A stretch of DNA of 64,000 nt, from the NCBI GenBank assembly GCA_036924285.1, contig JAYKYS010000007.1, forward strand, positions 2,170,001 to 2,234,000. The letters run 5' to 3'. A program made the position numbers and the translations under genes. This DNA is from Asterella californica. Its lineage: Eukaryota > Streptophyta > Marchantiopsida > Marchantiales > Aytoniaceae. Every line of letters starts with the position of its first letter. The stretch's first letter is position 1. Shown here piece after piece: positions 1 to 12,257 of the stretch. The notes beneath the pieces are model-generated. The model saw only the letters and a program-made list of their open reading frames with translations. It ran no database searches and was not told the DNA's origin.

Positions 1-3000
1 AAAAGTCCAGAAAACTGTTGAAAACATTGCACTGTCCCAAGCACAACTGACTGACGTTCCCAGTGCATGATGATACGGTTAGGATTGTCAAAAGGCACAA
101 AGCAACTTCCCCAAGGGTACATGCGCACTTGCACTGTATCTCACTTGAAAGAAAGGGGCGGATCGGCCATTTCTGGAGTCAAGTATACTAGCTAGTGAAG
201 TGGTCATACTACAAAAACTAACTAGGTCCGCATCGTCAGTTTAAGGTTGATATGGTGAGATTTGTCCGTAATGGTAAGGTCATGAACTTGCCTATACTAT
301 TGTTTGATTTGTTTATATTCCTTTAACAGATGTATTAGAGCAAAAGCAACTACCTGTCTTGGTACTCACCGTACGCATGACATACAGGTAGAATGGCAAA
401 ATCGCGATTCTTCCAAACTCGTCCTTCTCAAATTTTAAGAAGTTGGAGGGAGAAAAAAATCGTTTACACTTCGCGCCTATCTGCTCTGTACATATCGAGG
501 CGATCCCGCAAAAGTCTTCGTAGTTCATCTGACAAAGGAAACTATGGAATTATAAATCCTGAGGAGGCAACAGATCAGAACCATCAACGTCTGAGGAGAT
601 GAGGTTTAGATAGTATGTATTCCAGTCAAGGTGGAAACTAAAAAGAAATGCAAGAAACTGGAAGGATCGACTTTGAGGAAGTGCATATTAAAGAGGTTGA
701 AGCAGTACCTTTTCGACACCGTTAGCACTGTCAACGCTGCAATTCTCACGCAAACAAACCCACATAGCGTCCAGGTCGTCTGCGTTCAGTAGGACCTCGG
801 CTTGCTTCTGCGATTTCAATCACAAGACGTCTTAAGCGGATTGAGCGTACTGAAAGACAGCCCAAGTCGTGGTGAAAGCTTTTGCAGCTTTCAACCAAGT
901 AAACGGTAAGTTTGCACCCCAAATCCCAGACAGCTAACTGGCTGGATAAGCTGGAGGACTACCAGCTCTCCGTTCACCTAGTATGACTAAGTGGCGAACC
1001 ATGAACTCACACAACTCACACTAAGAACCACAAGCCGATTACGCCTTAGCGGAGATATTTAAGACAAGCTGCTCCGCTTGCAATGGAATAGCGGGGCTAT
1101 GCATTTGCGATTTATCTGGATTCTCTTTGATCCGGATCTTAACTCCTTCCTCCTCCCCTAACTGCATGTAATTAGACATAATACACTATACGACAAAAAA
1201 CTCCCCCCTTCTTTACCGGGTTCTACAATCGACAGATAGCTATGCAAACGCATAGCAACAACTTCTCAACAAGAAATGACGGGTAAATTTATTTTCCTAT
1301 TTCAACATCCTTTCTACTTGGAAATAAACAAGTAGTATATAACAAGGGTGATGCAAGGTCTAGAGTCACAGGACGAAGAAGTAGAAACTCGGCTCCCTTC
1401 AAGTTACAGCTGATGGATTACCTTCAAGAATCTGTAGCGGGCAAGCCGTTGTAGCTTAGCTCCAGCAGATCCTTCCACCGGTTTCTGCTTGTATGCATAG
1501 TAAGTAAGACGACAAAAGTAACTTTGGTCGTTTGGTGGGTATACAGAAACCAAGAGAATCAAAGAAGATGCAATGTGAGGTTTTGAATAACGAAAGGACT
1601 CCCGAATAATGACGAACGTGCCTTTTTGTAGAAGCTAGGAATAGCCCCTGCTTCTACACTCTTCTGCTGACGCTCTCGAAAAGCCTCGTGGAGAATCCTT
1701 TTCGTTTCCATCTCTGCACGAATACAACCGGTCGGGTTAGCACGTTCGCGTTGATCGTCAGAAGAAATACAAAGCTTGATGGTTTTACTGCCGACCACGC
1801 TCTAAGCCGCCCTATGTGGTTAGCAGCGAGGTGCAAGAACTCCCAACAGACACATAAGGTAACACGTGAATCGAAACCTATAGAACTAGATCGCAAGTAA
1901 AAAGATGGGACAAATTACTCTAAATTTGTCCGCTCCTTTAGCAAAAGGTCTGCCCGCACCGTAGAGCGAATGTCTAGAGACGAGCGCCCAGGTTGAGAAA
2001 CAACATAACTAACTTGTATAAGGTGTGGTGCAGACCAATCTAAACTTGGCGTAAGCGAACATACACTTCACGACCCTGACCGGATCGAAATCTACTATTA
2101 TCCTATGTGCAACGTGTAAATGATCCTCCTAACAGATCGGGAATTTGGAGAGCTGAAACCAAACATACACTGAGTAAGAATTAGATGAAGAATCTTCGCT
2201 GAACAAACGATTGAATTTAGGTCAACCTCCTACTCCTAACATAACATGCTGAGACTCTAGAATTTCTGACAGCTGTTACAAAACCAGACACTAAATAAGA
2301 AGGACATCAAGAATCTGCGCTTAAACGAAGGTGAACAATCGTATAAGAGTTAGAGCCAAGTCTGACATTTGCAGCACTCTGATAGACAATCCTCAGTCCA
2401 CGGCTTGGAAGTGCTTATCGCTCACACATTACCCGACTTCAAGAGACAAGTTGTGTCGCTGTTCTTTACATCAACCCAAATTCTTTAACGCACGATAGAT
2501 GCTGACCTGTTAATGCTTCAGAACCTAGGCCCGCCCCTGAACCCACATATTTTCGTAGCTGCTCCGCCCACAGCATAGTCGAAGATGGCGGGCTCTTATC
2601 AGCACTCCCTTCCCCTCCGCCCCCGATACTGTGCCTTGAACTGCCGTGTGACGACATTGCTTCTCGTATTCCTCCTCAATCAAGAAAATCAACGAGCTTG
2701 TCGTTCGCCAACGGCCATGCCACTGCAGTAATTTCGATGGTAAGGATGTGTAGGATTAGGGCGACAGACCGTTCGATTTCAAGTCGCGACGGTCTCTGAC
2801 CAACTACGAGTTTTCCTGTGATCCCTTGGAGCGCTTTCAAACTGCATGGAAAGCGCTCCTGGCTCTGTTGATGTCAACTCCTGACACCGTAAAATATGTC
2901 ACTAAACCTGCAGAAGAACATACAGATCACGTGTTAGTCACACCCAGACCTTTCATCGACCTCGACGTTCCCTGATGCAGATCTTCTTATAAGCGTTTTC

Positions 3001-4666
3001 AGCACGCACATTATCGAAAGATATGATAGTGAAGCTCGAGCTGGTCAGATTAGTCACAAAACCCCATCGATTGGAAGTTCGACTGATCGGCAGTTCAGCA
3101 CGCCTGACGGTTGTGTGACCCGCAAAACCCATCGACTAGGATCAGGGGTTTACCTTCTTCCCAAGGGAGTGTCATGCTGGACTGGTCAGATTTGGTCTGC
3201 CCGACCTCACTGTGAAACAGTGAGGAGCGCGATCGCTGGAAAAGATCGCAAAAGAATTCGGTTTTACCATCACTCTCCACGCACTAAGAGAGGGATCTAA
3301 AAGAACGTGGAGCCTCGTGGCGTTCGAATCCCAGAGGGACGCTAGATATTAACTTAATAGTTACGGTTCCACCCAGCCTTCAGTCTTGACTGTTCACAAT
3401 GCAATTCGTCGCCGTCGTAGTTTGCGTAGCGTTTTCTCCCGAAAAGAAGGAAAAGGTATTTTCTCAGACTTTCGGAACATGCAAGTTACCATGACAGTAG
3501 AAGGTGAACAGAACAAGATAATATTTCCTTATTACTGATCGAGACGTATTTAGAGAGTTGATTTTTGGAGTTGTCTCGAGCAAAAATAAGAAGTTTTAAG
3601 AACAATTGCAATGGCTTCAATACCTACATTGGATGGAACTTTGAACCTGACCTCCTTGGAAATGAAGGACTAGTCTACTTGCTAAAGAAATAACTGCACG
3701 TTGGGTGAGCTGTCGTGCGCTTCACAGCAGACACTAATCAGTTTCAAGATGCTGTGGAACATGAGCACAACAACGAGTAATGCAGACCTCGCAGTATATA
3801 TGGTTCAGAGTAGAATGCTCTCAAGGGAATACTTCTTTCTTGTTTTCAGAAGCGAAAAGCAGAGAGATAAAGTTCTCACCTCAGGGCCACAACCGCTGAA
3901 ATACTGAATCCAAAATCAGCACCAGTATGGATCGACTTGGCCCTTTAAGACCTAATCTTCGAATCTCAAGTTGACCTGCTGCTGCCCAAATTAAAAAAAG
4001 TGCTGCACAAGACCACCATTAAAGTCAAGACAAGCTACAGAAAAGTGAATGGGACGACGGCAGTAGGATGACATTTCTGCTGGATAAGAAAGAAGGAATA
4101 GCCTCTCACTTAGAGCCTATAGAGCCAATTATGTGCTTAGCATGTGACTCAGGCAGGCACAAGCACTTATTGTTACTGCTAAAGAATGGAAAGACCACGG
4201 TCATAGTCTACACCTATGAACTCTAAAAGGTGACATCTAACAATGAAGGCTCATCTTGTGGTGTCACTTCTGAATCGCGGTGATGCATGAGAGTAGGAGA
4301 ATATTTGGAGCATGTCTTGACTACGTGGACGCATATATACACAGAAATGGATGTGTCAGGAATGTCATGGCTTCTAGAGATTCTTCAGATGCTCCACGGA
4401 GAGGGACCACAGCACTTTCGAAAATAAGACCTAAGTTTTCATGAAGTGCAGCCAGGCAGTCCCGGTAACTCCGAGGGTCTTCTTGCTTGAAGATCTGACA
4501 TCATGAGTACAAACGCAAAATACTGTAAGGTCTCCAGAGACCAGAAAAATATAAAGATTATTTGCCTCTGGTCATTTCTTCGTAAGATAGAAGTAAAAGA
4601 CATGTGCGGACTATTCCGAGAGTCCCGACACTAGACTGACTGAACTTACGCAGCTTCAAAAAGGAG

Positions 4667-4670
<4 letters not shown>
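1..4670. other. Gene-free stretch
   Basis: Only short, overlapping, unrelated reading frames are present, and none shows a recognisable domain. The one structured item I see is an inverted copy of a small dispersed repeat at 1064-1122, listed separately. No RNA gene could be supported. Confidence 0.5.
1064..1122 (-). repeat. Small dispersed repeat, family R1, copy 1 (inverted)
   Basis: Read on the minus strand, this segment matches the 3' ends of copies 2 and 3 near 6.8 and 11.3 kb. All three share a block of the form GCATAGCC...GCAATTCCATTGCAAGCGGAGC with a few substitutions. Nothing coding is associated. A SINE or MITE end is possible, but I see no terminal inverted repeat or poly-A tail that decides it. 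Confidence 0.5.

Positions 4671-4752
<82 letters not shown>
4671..4752. repeat. (GA)41 microsatellite
   Basis: An uninterrupted run of 41 GA dinucleotides. On the minus strand it translates as an artificial Ser-Leu repeat, so the long open frame that crosses it is not a gene. Long GA tracts in plants can bind GAGA-type BBR/BPC factors, but no gene lies close by. Confidence 0.97.
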
Positions 4753-4759
<7 letters not shown>

Positions 4760-4820
4760 TTCACGCGGGCAATGATCTGATGACTTGGTTTAAGAATGAT
4801 CATGTTCATCTCTGAGCATA

Positions 4821-4861
4821 TGCTTATCTGAGAGGTAGTTACAATGCTTATCTGAGAGGTA
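4821..4861. repeat. Short tandem duplication
   Basis: The 17-base string TGCTTATCTGAGAGGTA occurs at 4821-4837 and again at 4845-4861, a 24-base period just downstream of the GA microsatellite. It looks like a simple replication-slippage product. Confidence 0.85.
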
Positions 4862-6668
4862 ATGTAACACTTAACATACTCGCAGTGGAACTCGCGCACA
4901 TGCCAAAGCAGACAGTTGCCTTCTGGTATGTGATAGTGAGTTGTTAGATCACACGAGAAATTTCCTAGACGAGGAGCATCTTTCCCCTTGACGACAAAGC
5001 CTGCTCCATAGCCTCTGTATGTACGGTACCATCCTCCTGCAGTGGTAGGGCGTATGGGGACGACGATGACAAGAAGAGGAGAAGGTGGGCACCCACAAGA
5101 CCGTGACAGACAACCGCCACTCCAGAACACATACAAAGTGAATGCAAAGGAACGAAAGAACGAGACTGGAATCACTGTGGTTTAGAATTTATTTTATTTT
5201 TTTGTAAGGTGGCGCCAAATGACCCATCAGCCGGTAGAGGATCTACCACTAAATGTCCCGTGATTTTGCAACATACTGAAAGCAGCTGCATGGGGTGGAG
5301 AAGAAAGTGCATTCGTCGTGGACCGAAACTCCTACTTCTTTGTCTTGCTTACCTTACATTAGATCCAGTCGCTCCGTTGAAGCCAAGTGCCCGGCATCAT
5401 GTTCTCGGTGACCTGTTGCGGCAGCAGAATCCTACACTCAGTGCCCCGCGGATGACACGCAGATGATACTTAATATTCCTGACATTCCCAGTAACATACG
5501 CAATCAGGAAAAGAGCCTAATCCTCGAAACCAGGTTCAAGCTGCGTAGGGAAACGTGCCGGACGAGGGAAATGGGAAGCGGTGCGCTGAAGGTATCTTAT
5601 GTTGCGTAGCGAGAGAGCTAGCATATAGAGGAGCGAACAAAGCAAGCGGCCAAAGCAATCCAAAGCAGGAGTTCAGAAGTCGCAGCGAGAGGAAAACAGC
5701 CAAGCGATTGGGACGGAGAAGTGACCGCATGGGTTCGAGGTGCAAAGCGAGCGAGACAACGTCAAACCTGAGGTGTGCGCTTGTGCTACCATGCTCCTGG
5801 AAAGAGAGGGTTTGATAACCATGACAGCAGACGTATTACTGTATGGGGAGGTGGCGATGATGGGAAGGAGATTCAAGTATTCGGTACTTCGGTACACGTA
5901 GAATCTACAGTGTTACTAATGAAGAAAGGAACGAGAATGATGGGCGAGTTTATCAGGAGGGATGTGCTGTCTCGACTCCCCAATATTCATGCAATCGCTG
6001 CCTTCGAGCTCTGAATTTTTTGGGCTCCTGCTGGACTTGTGGAGCTCTCGAGCTTCAGAGCAAGACAAAATAAGCATCCCCAACGGCCTTGTACCGTGAA
6101 TTTCGTTTTCTCTTATCAGAAAAAATCTAAATGTTATAACAATATTTTATAATAAAATATTATGTTAACCTTTTTGGAATAGCCAACTTAACAGGATATA
6201 ACCGATAAGTATAGTCCTTGCTGGGAGGATAAAACCGAGACCCAAATTGTGCCGTTTTGTAGAGACATTAACATATATTCTAACCTTTCTCGCAAAAAAA
6301 TTTAGAACATATATTAAACATCACGTACACTTCGAAGTGTACATGACGTGAATAATAAGCAGTCTCGATAAATCAGCACGCATGTCACAGAAATATATGA
6401 GAAAACATGTCCTCCGGGCCTATCCGGCTATAGCAATTATCATGACTTTTTCTCAAGATAACTCGAGGACGAAAAATCAAGAAAATCTAGTGACGTACCA
6501 CATACTTGAGCAGTTTCTAGGGACGCGTCCTTGACTTTAGTGCCTTCTGTTTCCAAAATATCAAACTGTAAACTAAAAAGAAATACAAGTAGATATTTTA
6601 GACCGGACATAAGTTTCATTGTAGCAGAGCTATACGTGGAGTGTGAAACCTGAAAAAGAAGGGAAATG
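4862..6668. other. Gene-free stretch with two short palindromes
   Basis: No recognisable gene. An AT-only palindrome with 10-base arms and a one-base centre lies at 6141-6161. A perfect 18-base palindrome, GTACACTTCGAAGTGTAC, lies at 6325-6342. Neither is attached to a transcription unit I can identify. Confidence 0.5.
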
Positions 6669-6842
6669 TTTTATCGTGTAACGAAACGGATAGATGGAGC
6701 CATGATGAAAACTGTAAAATAAAAAATAATAGTGAGAACGGACAGATGGAGTTGTTATAAAATTGAGAAAATAAATAAATAAATCTATAAAATAGCTAAC
6801 GCATAGCCTTGCAATTCGATTGCAAGCGGAGCTCCTTGTTAA
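6669..6842 (+). repeat. Small dispersed repeat, family R1, copy 2
   Basis: It aligns with 11260-11380. It begins near a block like TAACGAAACGGATAGATGGAG and ends with GATTGCAAGCGGAGCTCC followed by TTGTT. Compared with copy 3 it has an extra roughly 50-base AT-rich stretch in the middle. No coding capacity was seen. Confidence 0.55.
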
Positions 6843-9800
6843 CATAGCATCAATTAAGAATTTTATCTATTAATTAATACTAGATAGTATCAATAAATAT
6901 TAGTAAGAGTTTCTTGTGCAAGACTTTGTCGTGTGTTTGACTGACTGAGATGAAAACTAGAGATTTTGAGAACACAAAATTATTCTCGATTTGCTTTAAA
7001 CATGTTTATGATAACACTGTTGTGTAGGTCTCATAAATAAACTAAATCACCACAAATACAACTATATGAATTTGATGAATAATCTGGTATTTTAAAGTTT
7101 AGATGTATTGACATTGACGTGACATCCGAGTGCTCACATGGCATATTGGTGATATGTCAAAATGTTGACTTGTCATATTAAGATATCGAAATGTTGACGC
7201 GTGACATTGTCAAATATATTGCTGATCTGAAAAATAAGTGATGTGACAAGGTATAAATGATATGACAAATTAACTATATATTGTCGTTTCTGTGACTGAT
7301 GTTCATTGGTTGGATGATATTGAAGCTGTTAATATGATAGAAACTGTAATATAAAAAGCTGACAAACAAAATTGTTATATATGACGTTAGGTTCGAGATG
7401 AGACGTTACGTATGTAAAACTCTATGATTTTGCATGTACAACACTTGGAATGATGTATGTTGACCACATTATGAATACTTGAAGCGACAAAAAAGTTTAC
7501 TCTGATGCTTGTAAACCCTACAAAAGTCGGGGTCCAAGCATTAATAAGGGTTGGTTTTGGATGAAAAGTCATTAGTTTATCTAATTTTGTTTTCAAGAAA
7601 TTAGAGATTTGATATGAATTTTATGATAGATTTTGAGGTATACCTAGACGAATCATCAAACTTGCAGGAGATCTCATCCCAACTTCTCTGAAGAGAGAGA
7701 GGTCTTTAAACAGTTTCTTATAAAAAATATAGTGTAGGTTACATTTGGTATCGTAGAAAAGAAAAAGATTAAAAAAAACAATATATTCCCAGCACACCAA
7801 ACCAACATCGATTGGAGCTATGCTTCAAGAAACATTAACATTTAAGGTTTATGAGTACTTTGAATCATGCGACAAATAGGTGAGAGGCCTTGCACACAAA
7901 TTCTAACTTTAAGGTGTTTAGAAGGTCTTTGTGGTTTGGGAGTGAAAATTTGCACGAAGGCTCCTGTGGGTTTTTTGGCAAGAAATGTTATATTTCTGTT
8001 TTTTACAAAGAAACATAACATAATTACATTTATATAAAATCAATATATTTTATGATAATTTCAATCTAGTAAATATTTATGAAAGCTGAGTTGTTTCACG
8101 TGCTTCAATTTCATACCTTCTACAAGCTTTAAGAGATTGTAAAGCTACAATAGTCAATTGGAATTTGATATCATTGGATAAGATTTTCATACGAATTTCG
8201 GATGACATCACTATTCACTAATTTATACATCATTACAATTCATCATTTCATGTGGTCACTCATTCTACTTACGACCTTGAATGTGTATGATCACGCATAT
8301 AGTCAAGTGGAACAAATATTACACATTACTATACTCAATCAAACGAAACTCTATAAGACTCTGGAGGAAACACTTTGGATCTTAATTATACATAAATATT
8401 TAAATCTATGAATGGGTAAGTTTTGTGAGTGCAGACAGATGTAAACCATGTTACTTGCGAAGACACATCATCATTATATTTAAAAAATGATGTTTGCTGT
8501 ATTTGAAAAAACATCTATCAATACACGTTAAGATAATGAAGAAATGTAAGTACTATAAATATATCCTTTTAGGAGATACCACATCAAAGTTAGAAGTCCA
8601 AAATAAAGAATGAAATAAAATCACATTACAGACACTATCAAATGACAAAAGAATCTATCAACTACCTCCACAATAATATAACTAATACATTATTGTGTAG
8701 AAAATACACGGTTACAACGGAGATATATTATCACTTAGGAAAGTGATTGCAACGCCTTGTGATTTATGCATTCTTGAGTACTTGTGTATTATTTCTGTAC
8801 ACAATATATATACACTTAATGTACTCATCCATTTAAAGTGATTCAATCACTTTACATAATATTACTCAATGACTAAAGGACTACATGCTTATTCTTGGAT
8901 ATTGTTAATATTTGTGGGAAGTATAAACCAAAGTAATATAACGTTGAAATCATAGTAACACATAGGAAAACATTATATGTGTAAACACGAGTACTACAAA
9001 GAAATACAAGTGTTAATGTATTTTGTGTACTAAAAAACCTAAATTTGAGTCATATGTACCATAAACCTTTTAGGCTAAATCTACATCCGAAATGAACTAG
9101 CCAAGGATAGCCGAGAAACATACAAGCATAGTATGAAAGAGGAAATATAAACGATGGATTGGTTATGGAGGTTGAGATGGATTCATTGACTATTTTTATA
9201 GTTTTTGATATTTTCTCTTCAACGTGTATTAGTGAGGTTTTTATTTAAGTCATAAAGAACAATATATATGTTAAATAAAAAAGTAGAGTAAGTCAAAATT
9301 TTAATTTAATTATTTAGTAAATGTTAAATATTACATAACCACAACATGCATGAGATTCCAAAGAAAATCCATACGTATAGCAAGACTTGCTACCCGGCCA
9401 AAACCATAAGATCGAGGATCTGATCTCACATAATCATTGATTTATGGGTGATAACGAGATAAGAGATATTTTCCATCTTCTTTCTACCTTGTAAACAAGA
9501 TGACAAGATGGTAGTGCTCACTATTTAAGAAATATCTGAATTATACTTAAAAGTACAGCTAAGATTAAACATAATTAACTTTAGCTAGTCATAACTAACT
9601 TGATATTTCATAAAATACTTGGGCAACAAATAAATATTTTTCACACTTAGTTATAACTAAACATCTTAGTGCAAACTTCATATGTGTAACATAGATGGTT
9701 AGAGTTCATCGTATTTGGTTTAGAGAGCCTTTATGGATGTGTAGACATATCTTATGTTCAAAGGCTTCCGTAAAATAGTCTTGTCTTAAGAGGAATTGGT

Positions 9801-11259
9801 CTATGTAGTAGGTCCTCCAGCAAAGCAATTTAGATGGTCGAAGGACTTTCAAGTCTTGGGAGTATGTCAAACGATCATCGTTCTCAAGTTCGGTTGCAAG
9901 GTTTCAATTTTGGAGGGAATCTTGATGCCACTACTGTAGTCTTCGTATAACATTATATTATATCTATCGGTCGAGGACTACATGTACATTTAGGCTAGCA
10001 TGGTGTACCTTTTCAGCCAGGATCAACATACACACGTCTCGACAAAGAGAGAGAAGAGAAGGCGAGAGACTTGGTTGAATATTTAGTATGTATCATAAGT
10101 ATCAATATGAACGGCATTGATTGTTTTGTTTGTCTTCCGTCAAAGAGAAGGTTTTACTTGCAATGAACAAATGTGTCAATCTTGACTTCATATATGTTGG
10201 GCCATCATAGTAGCTACTATGGTCTAATTAACTCAACTTGTTGACTTTCGTCATTTGCTACGGAGGAGAAAAAAAAGTAAGTGCATTCTCCACATCCATC
10301 ATGGAGCAAGAGTTCAAGGAGAATTCCAAGACAATATCATCTTCTCCTATTTGGATCTTCGAGAATTGTCGCTATATCCTCAAGGTCTATTCTTGCAAGT
10401 GTGTCCAAAGTTCTCAAATCAGCAACTTGTTAACCATGAGATTTCTTATAAATAATCTGGATACGAGAGTAAGCAAACTCAAAGGTATGGAAAAATCAGT
10501 CTCGACACGATATCCAGTGATAACACAACTCTTGTTTTATGCATATCACTCATCTTGTTTTATTATCATTTCTTGTTCTCCTTGAGCTTAAGTTTCCACT
10601 ATCACCAGAGGACAACACAAAGATGAGCCATCTTGTTATCATAAGATAAACTGTTCTTATCTTTCTAATAAAGAAAAAACATGCATCCCAATTGTGTGTC
10701 AGTAGAAACGAGAAGCAAATACCAAACGGAGAAAAGGCATGGATTGGTCAATCATGGATGGATTGAAAATTATTTGTCTTAGCAATGGGAGTACTACAAC
10801 TCGTACATCAGATGTGAATTCATATAATACTTTATCGTAGTCACATTTGAAGATACTTCCTCAAAGTTTATCATAAGCATCAAGAGTGAAAAAATATGTT
10901 TGGTGCAAATTATTCATTTGCACCATTATTCATTATTGCATTTGCACTTCAAATTATTCAATCGTGTTTTCTGGATAACAATTTACACGAACCTTAACAC
11001 CTCAAGAGTCGAATACTATTTGCAAGCGGAGTTTATAATCTATCCATGCTCAGCTCCTGATCAACATCGAGTAGAATTCACGAAGCAGGGAGGTTGTTGC
11101 AAAAAGTGGATTGGTATCATCTACCAATGAAGATGTGTCTAAGCACCGTCCTCTACTGTCAAATAGATCGATAATAATTTTATTGTCAACTACATTGTTG
11201 CTATGTAGTAGCATAGTTATACGTCAATTGTAGAAAATGATAAGGAAAAGAGATAATTA
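6843..11259. other. AT-rich gene-free stretch
   Basis: Strongly AT-rich sequence with only short frames and no recognised domain. Small inverted repeats occur, for example AAAGTGATT and its complement around a single C at 8835-8853. I see no gene, tRNA or mobile-element terminus. Confidence 0.5.
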
Positions 11260-11380
11260 TTTTGTCATGTAGCGAAATGGATGGATGGAGTTGTTGTGAA
11301 AATCAGAAAAAACGGAGATAGATCTAGAATATCGCTAATGCATAATCTCGTAATTTCATTGCAAGCGGAGCTCTTTGTTT
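11260..11380 (+). repeat. Small dispersed repeat, family R1, copy 3
   Basis: It carries the same order of blocks as copy 2: TAGCGAAATGGATGGATGG, then a GAGTTGTTGTGAAAA-like stretch, then a CATTGCAAGCGGAGCTC end. It is shorter than copy 2 because it lacks the AT-rich middle insertion. Three copies in 11 kb imply a family that should be common in this genome. Confidence 0.55.
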
Positions 11381-11860
11381 TCTTGTCCTTTATATTTGTA
11401 GTGTCAAATGAATCCATAACGTCGGTAACTCTTCACAAGATCGATCAACATCTTGTGATAAATCATCCCAGTCATGATGAGTTATCTACTTATAGTGGAT
11501 TGAATTTATTTCTTTGTCTTGGTGTATTTATTTAAGCTTGTCCAGATTTTTTATCTTATACATTTTTTTCTAAAACTTGTATGTTTATAGAGCAACTTTA
11601 ACTGTAATGTATTTTAACATTGGAGTTATTTTTGCTTTGTAGATCATGGAGAAAGAAACTTTTGTTTAAGATATTTAATTTTTTCATGAAACGATAATTT
11701 GGTATCCAACTTGGGTGAAGAGTTCTTGAAGATCTTTTTAGTAGGGTGATAGAGGAGATGTTTCTTTTCACTATTGTGTTATATATTATGTATCATAAGA
11801 AGGCAATTAGATCACGTGAAAGTTTTATGTGTGCGTATGATATGTTATTACGTACAGATG

Positions 11861-12257
11861 TGGCACGTCAGTTTGGGCACCTCGGCTAGGTTGACCGAGT
11901 GCGAAGTGACGAATCCCGGTAAGACCGTTAGTGCCGTTAGGGCGAGTTGGTGGGAGAGTCCACTAGGGATATACTTCGCAGATAGGGCTTTGAGGCCTTA
12001 GTTCTTCAAGTTGAGCCTTCAAGCTCCTAGCTACGATGGATAGTCTTTGTGAGTGCAATCTGGAGTCTTTGCGAGCACATAGTGGATTTGGCTCGACTTT
12101 AGTGATTGTTTAGTGCCTGTTGGCATGATGGAGTGAGTACATATAGTTTATCATTGTGATACACTTGTGTATGTGTATGACATCATCCAGTTATGTGTAT
12201 GTGTGATGTATCTCTGATGGCGATGTATGCGGTGTAGCGATGTGTATGCGCATGACA
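11861..12257 (+). mobile_element. Solo LTR related to the methyltransferase-bearing gypsy element
   Basis: This 397-base segment runs from TGGCACGTCAGTTTGGGCAC to GCGCATGACA. It aligns over its whole length, in the opposite orientation, with the 401-base LTR at 39383-39783. It includes the conserved 5' block (CTCGGCTAGGTTGACCGAGT) and the 3' block rich in TGTGTATG. Identity is visibly lower than between the two LTRs of the inner element, so it is an older insertion. No internal sequence or pol remnant flanks it, and I see no convincing target-site duplication. It matters because its block order shows that an intact LTR is the 293-base part followed by the 108-base part, which settles the boundaries of the rearranged LTRs near 39-40 and 49 kb. 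Confidence 0.8.

Noticed and set aside
3301..3360. GGCGTTCGAATCCC near 3333 resembling a tRNA B-box
   Set aside because: No A-box at the right distance and no cloverleaf could be built around it.
4558..5175. A 205-codon minus-strand frame across the GA microsatellite
   Set aside because: Its length comes from the GA repeat read as Ser-Leu, and the rest has no recognisable domain.
6141..6342. Short palindromes as possible origin or terminator structures
   Set aside because: Such AT-rich palindromes are common in AT-rich DNA, and no associated gene or conserved context is visible.
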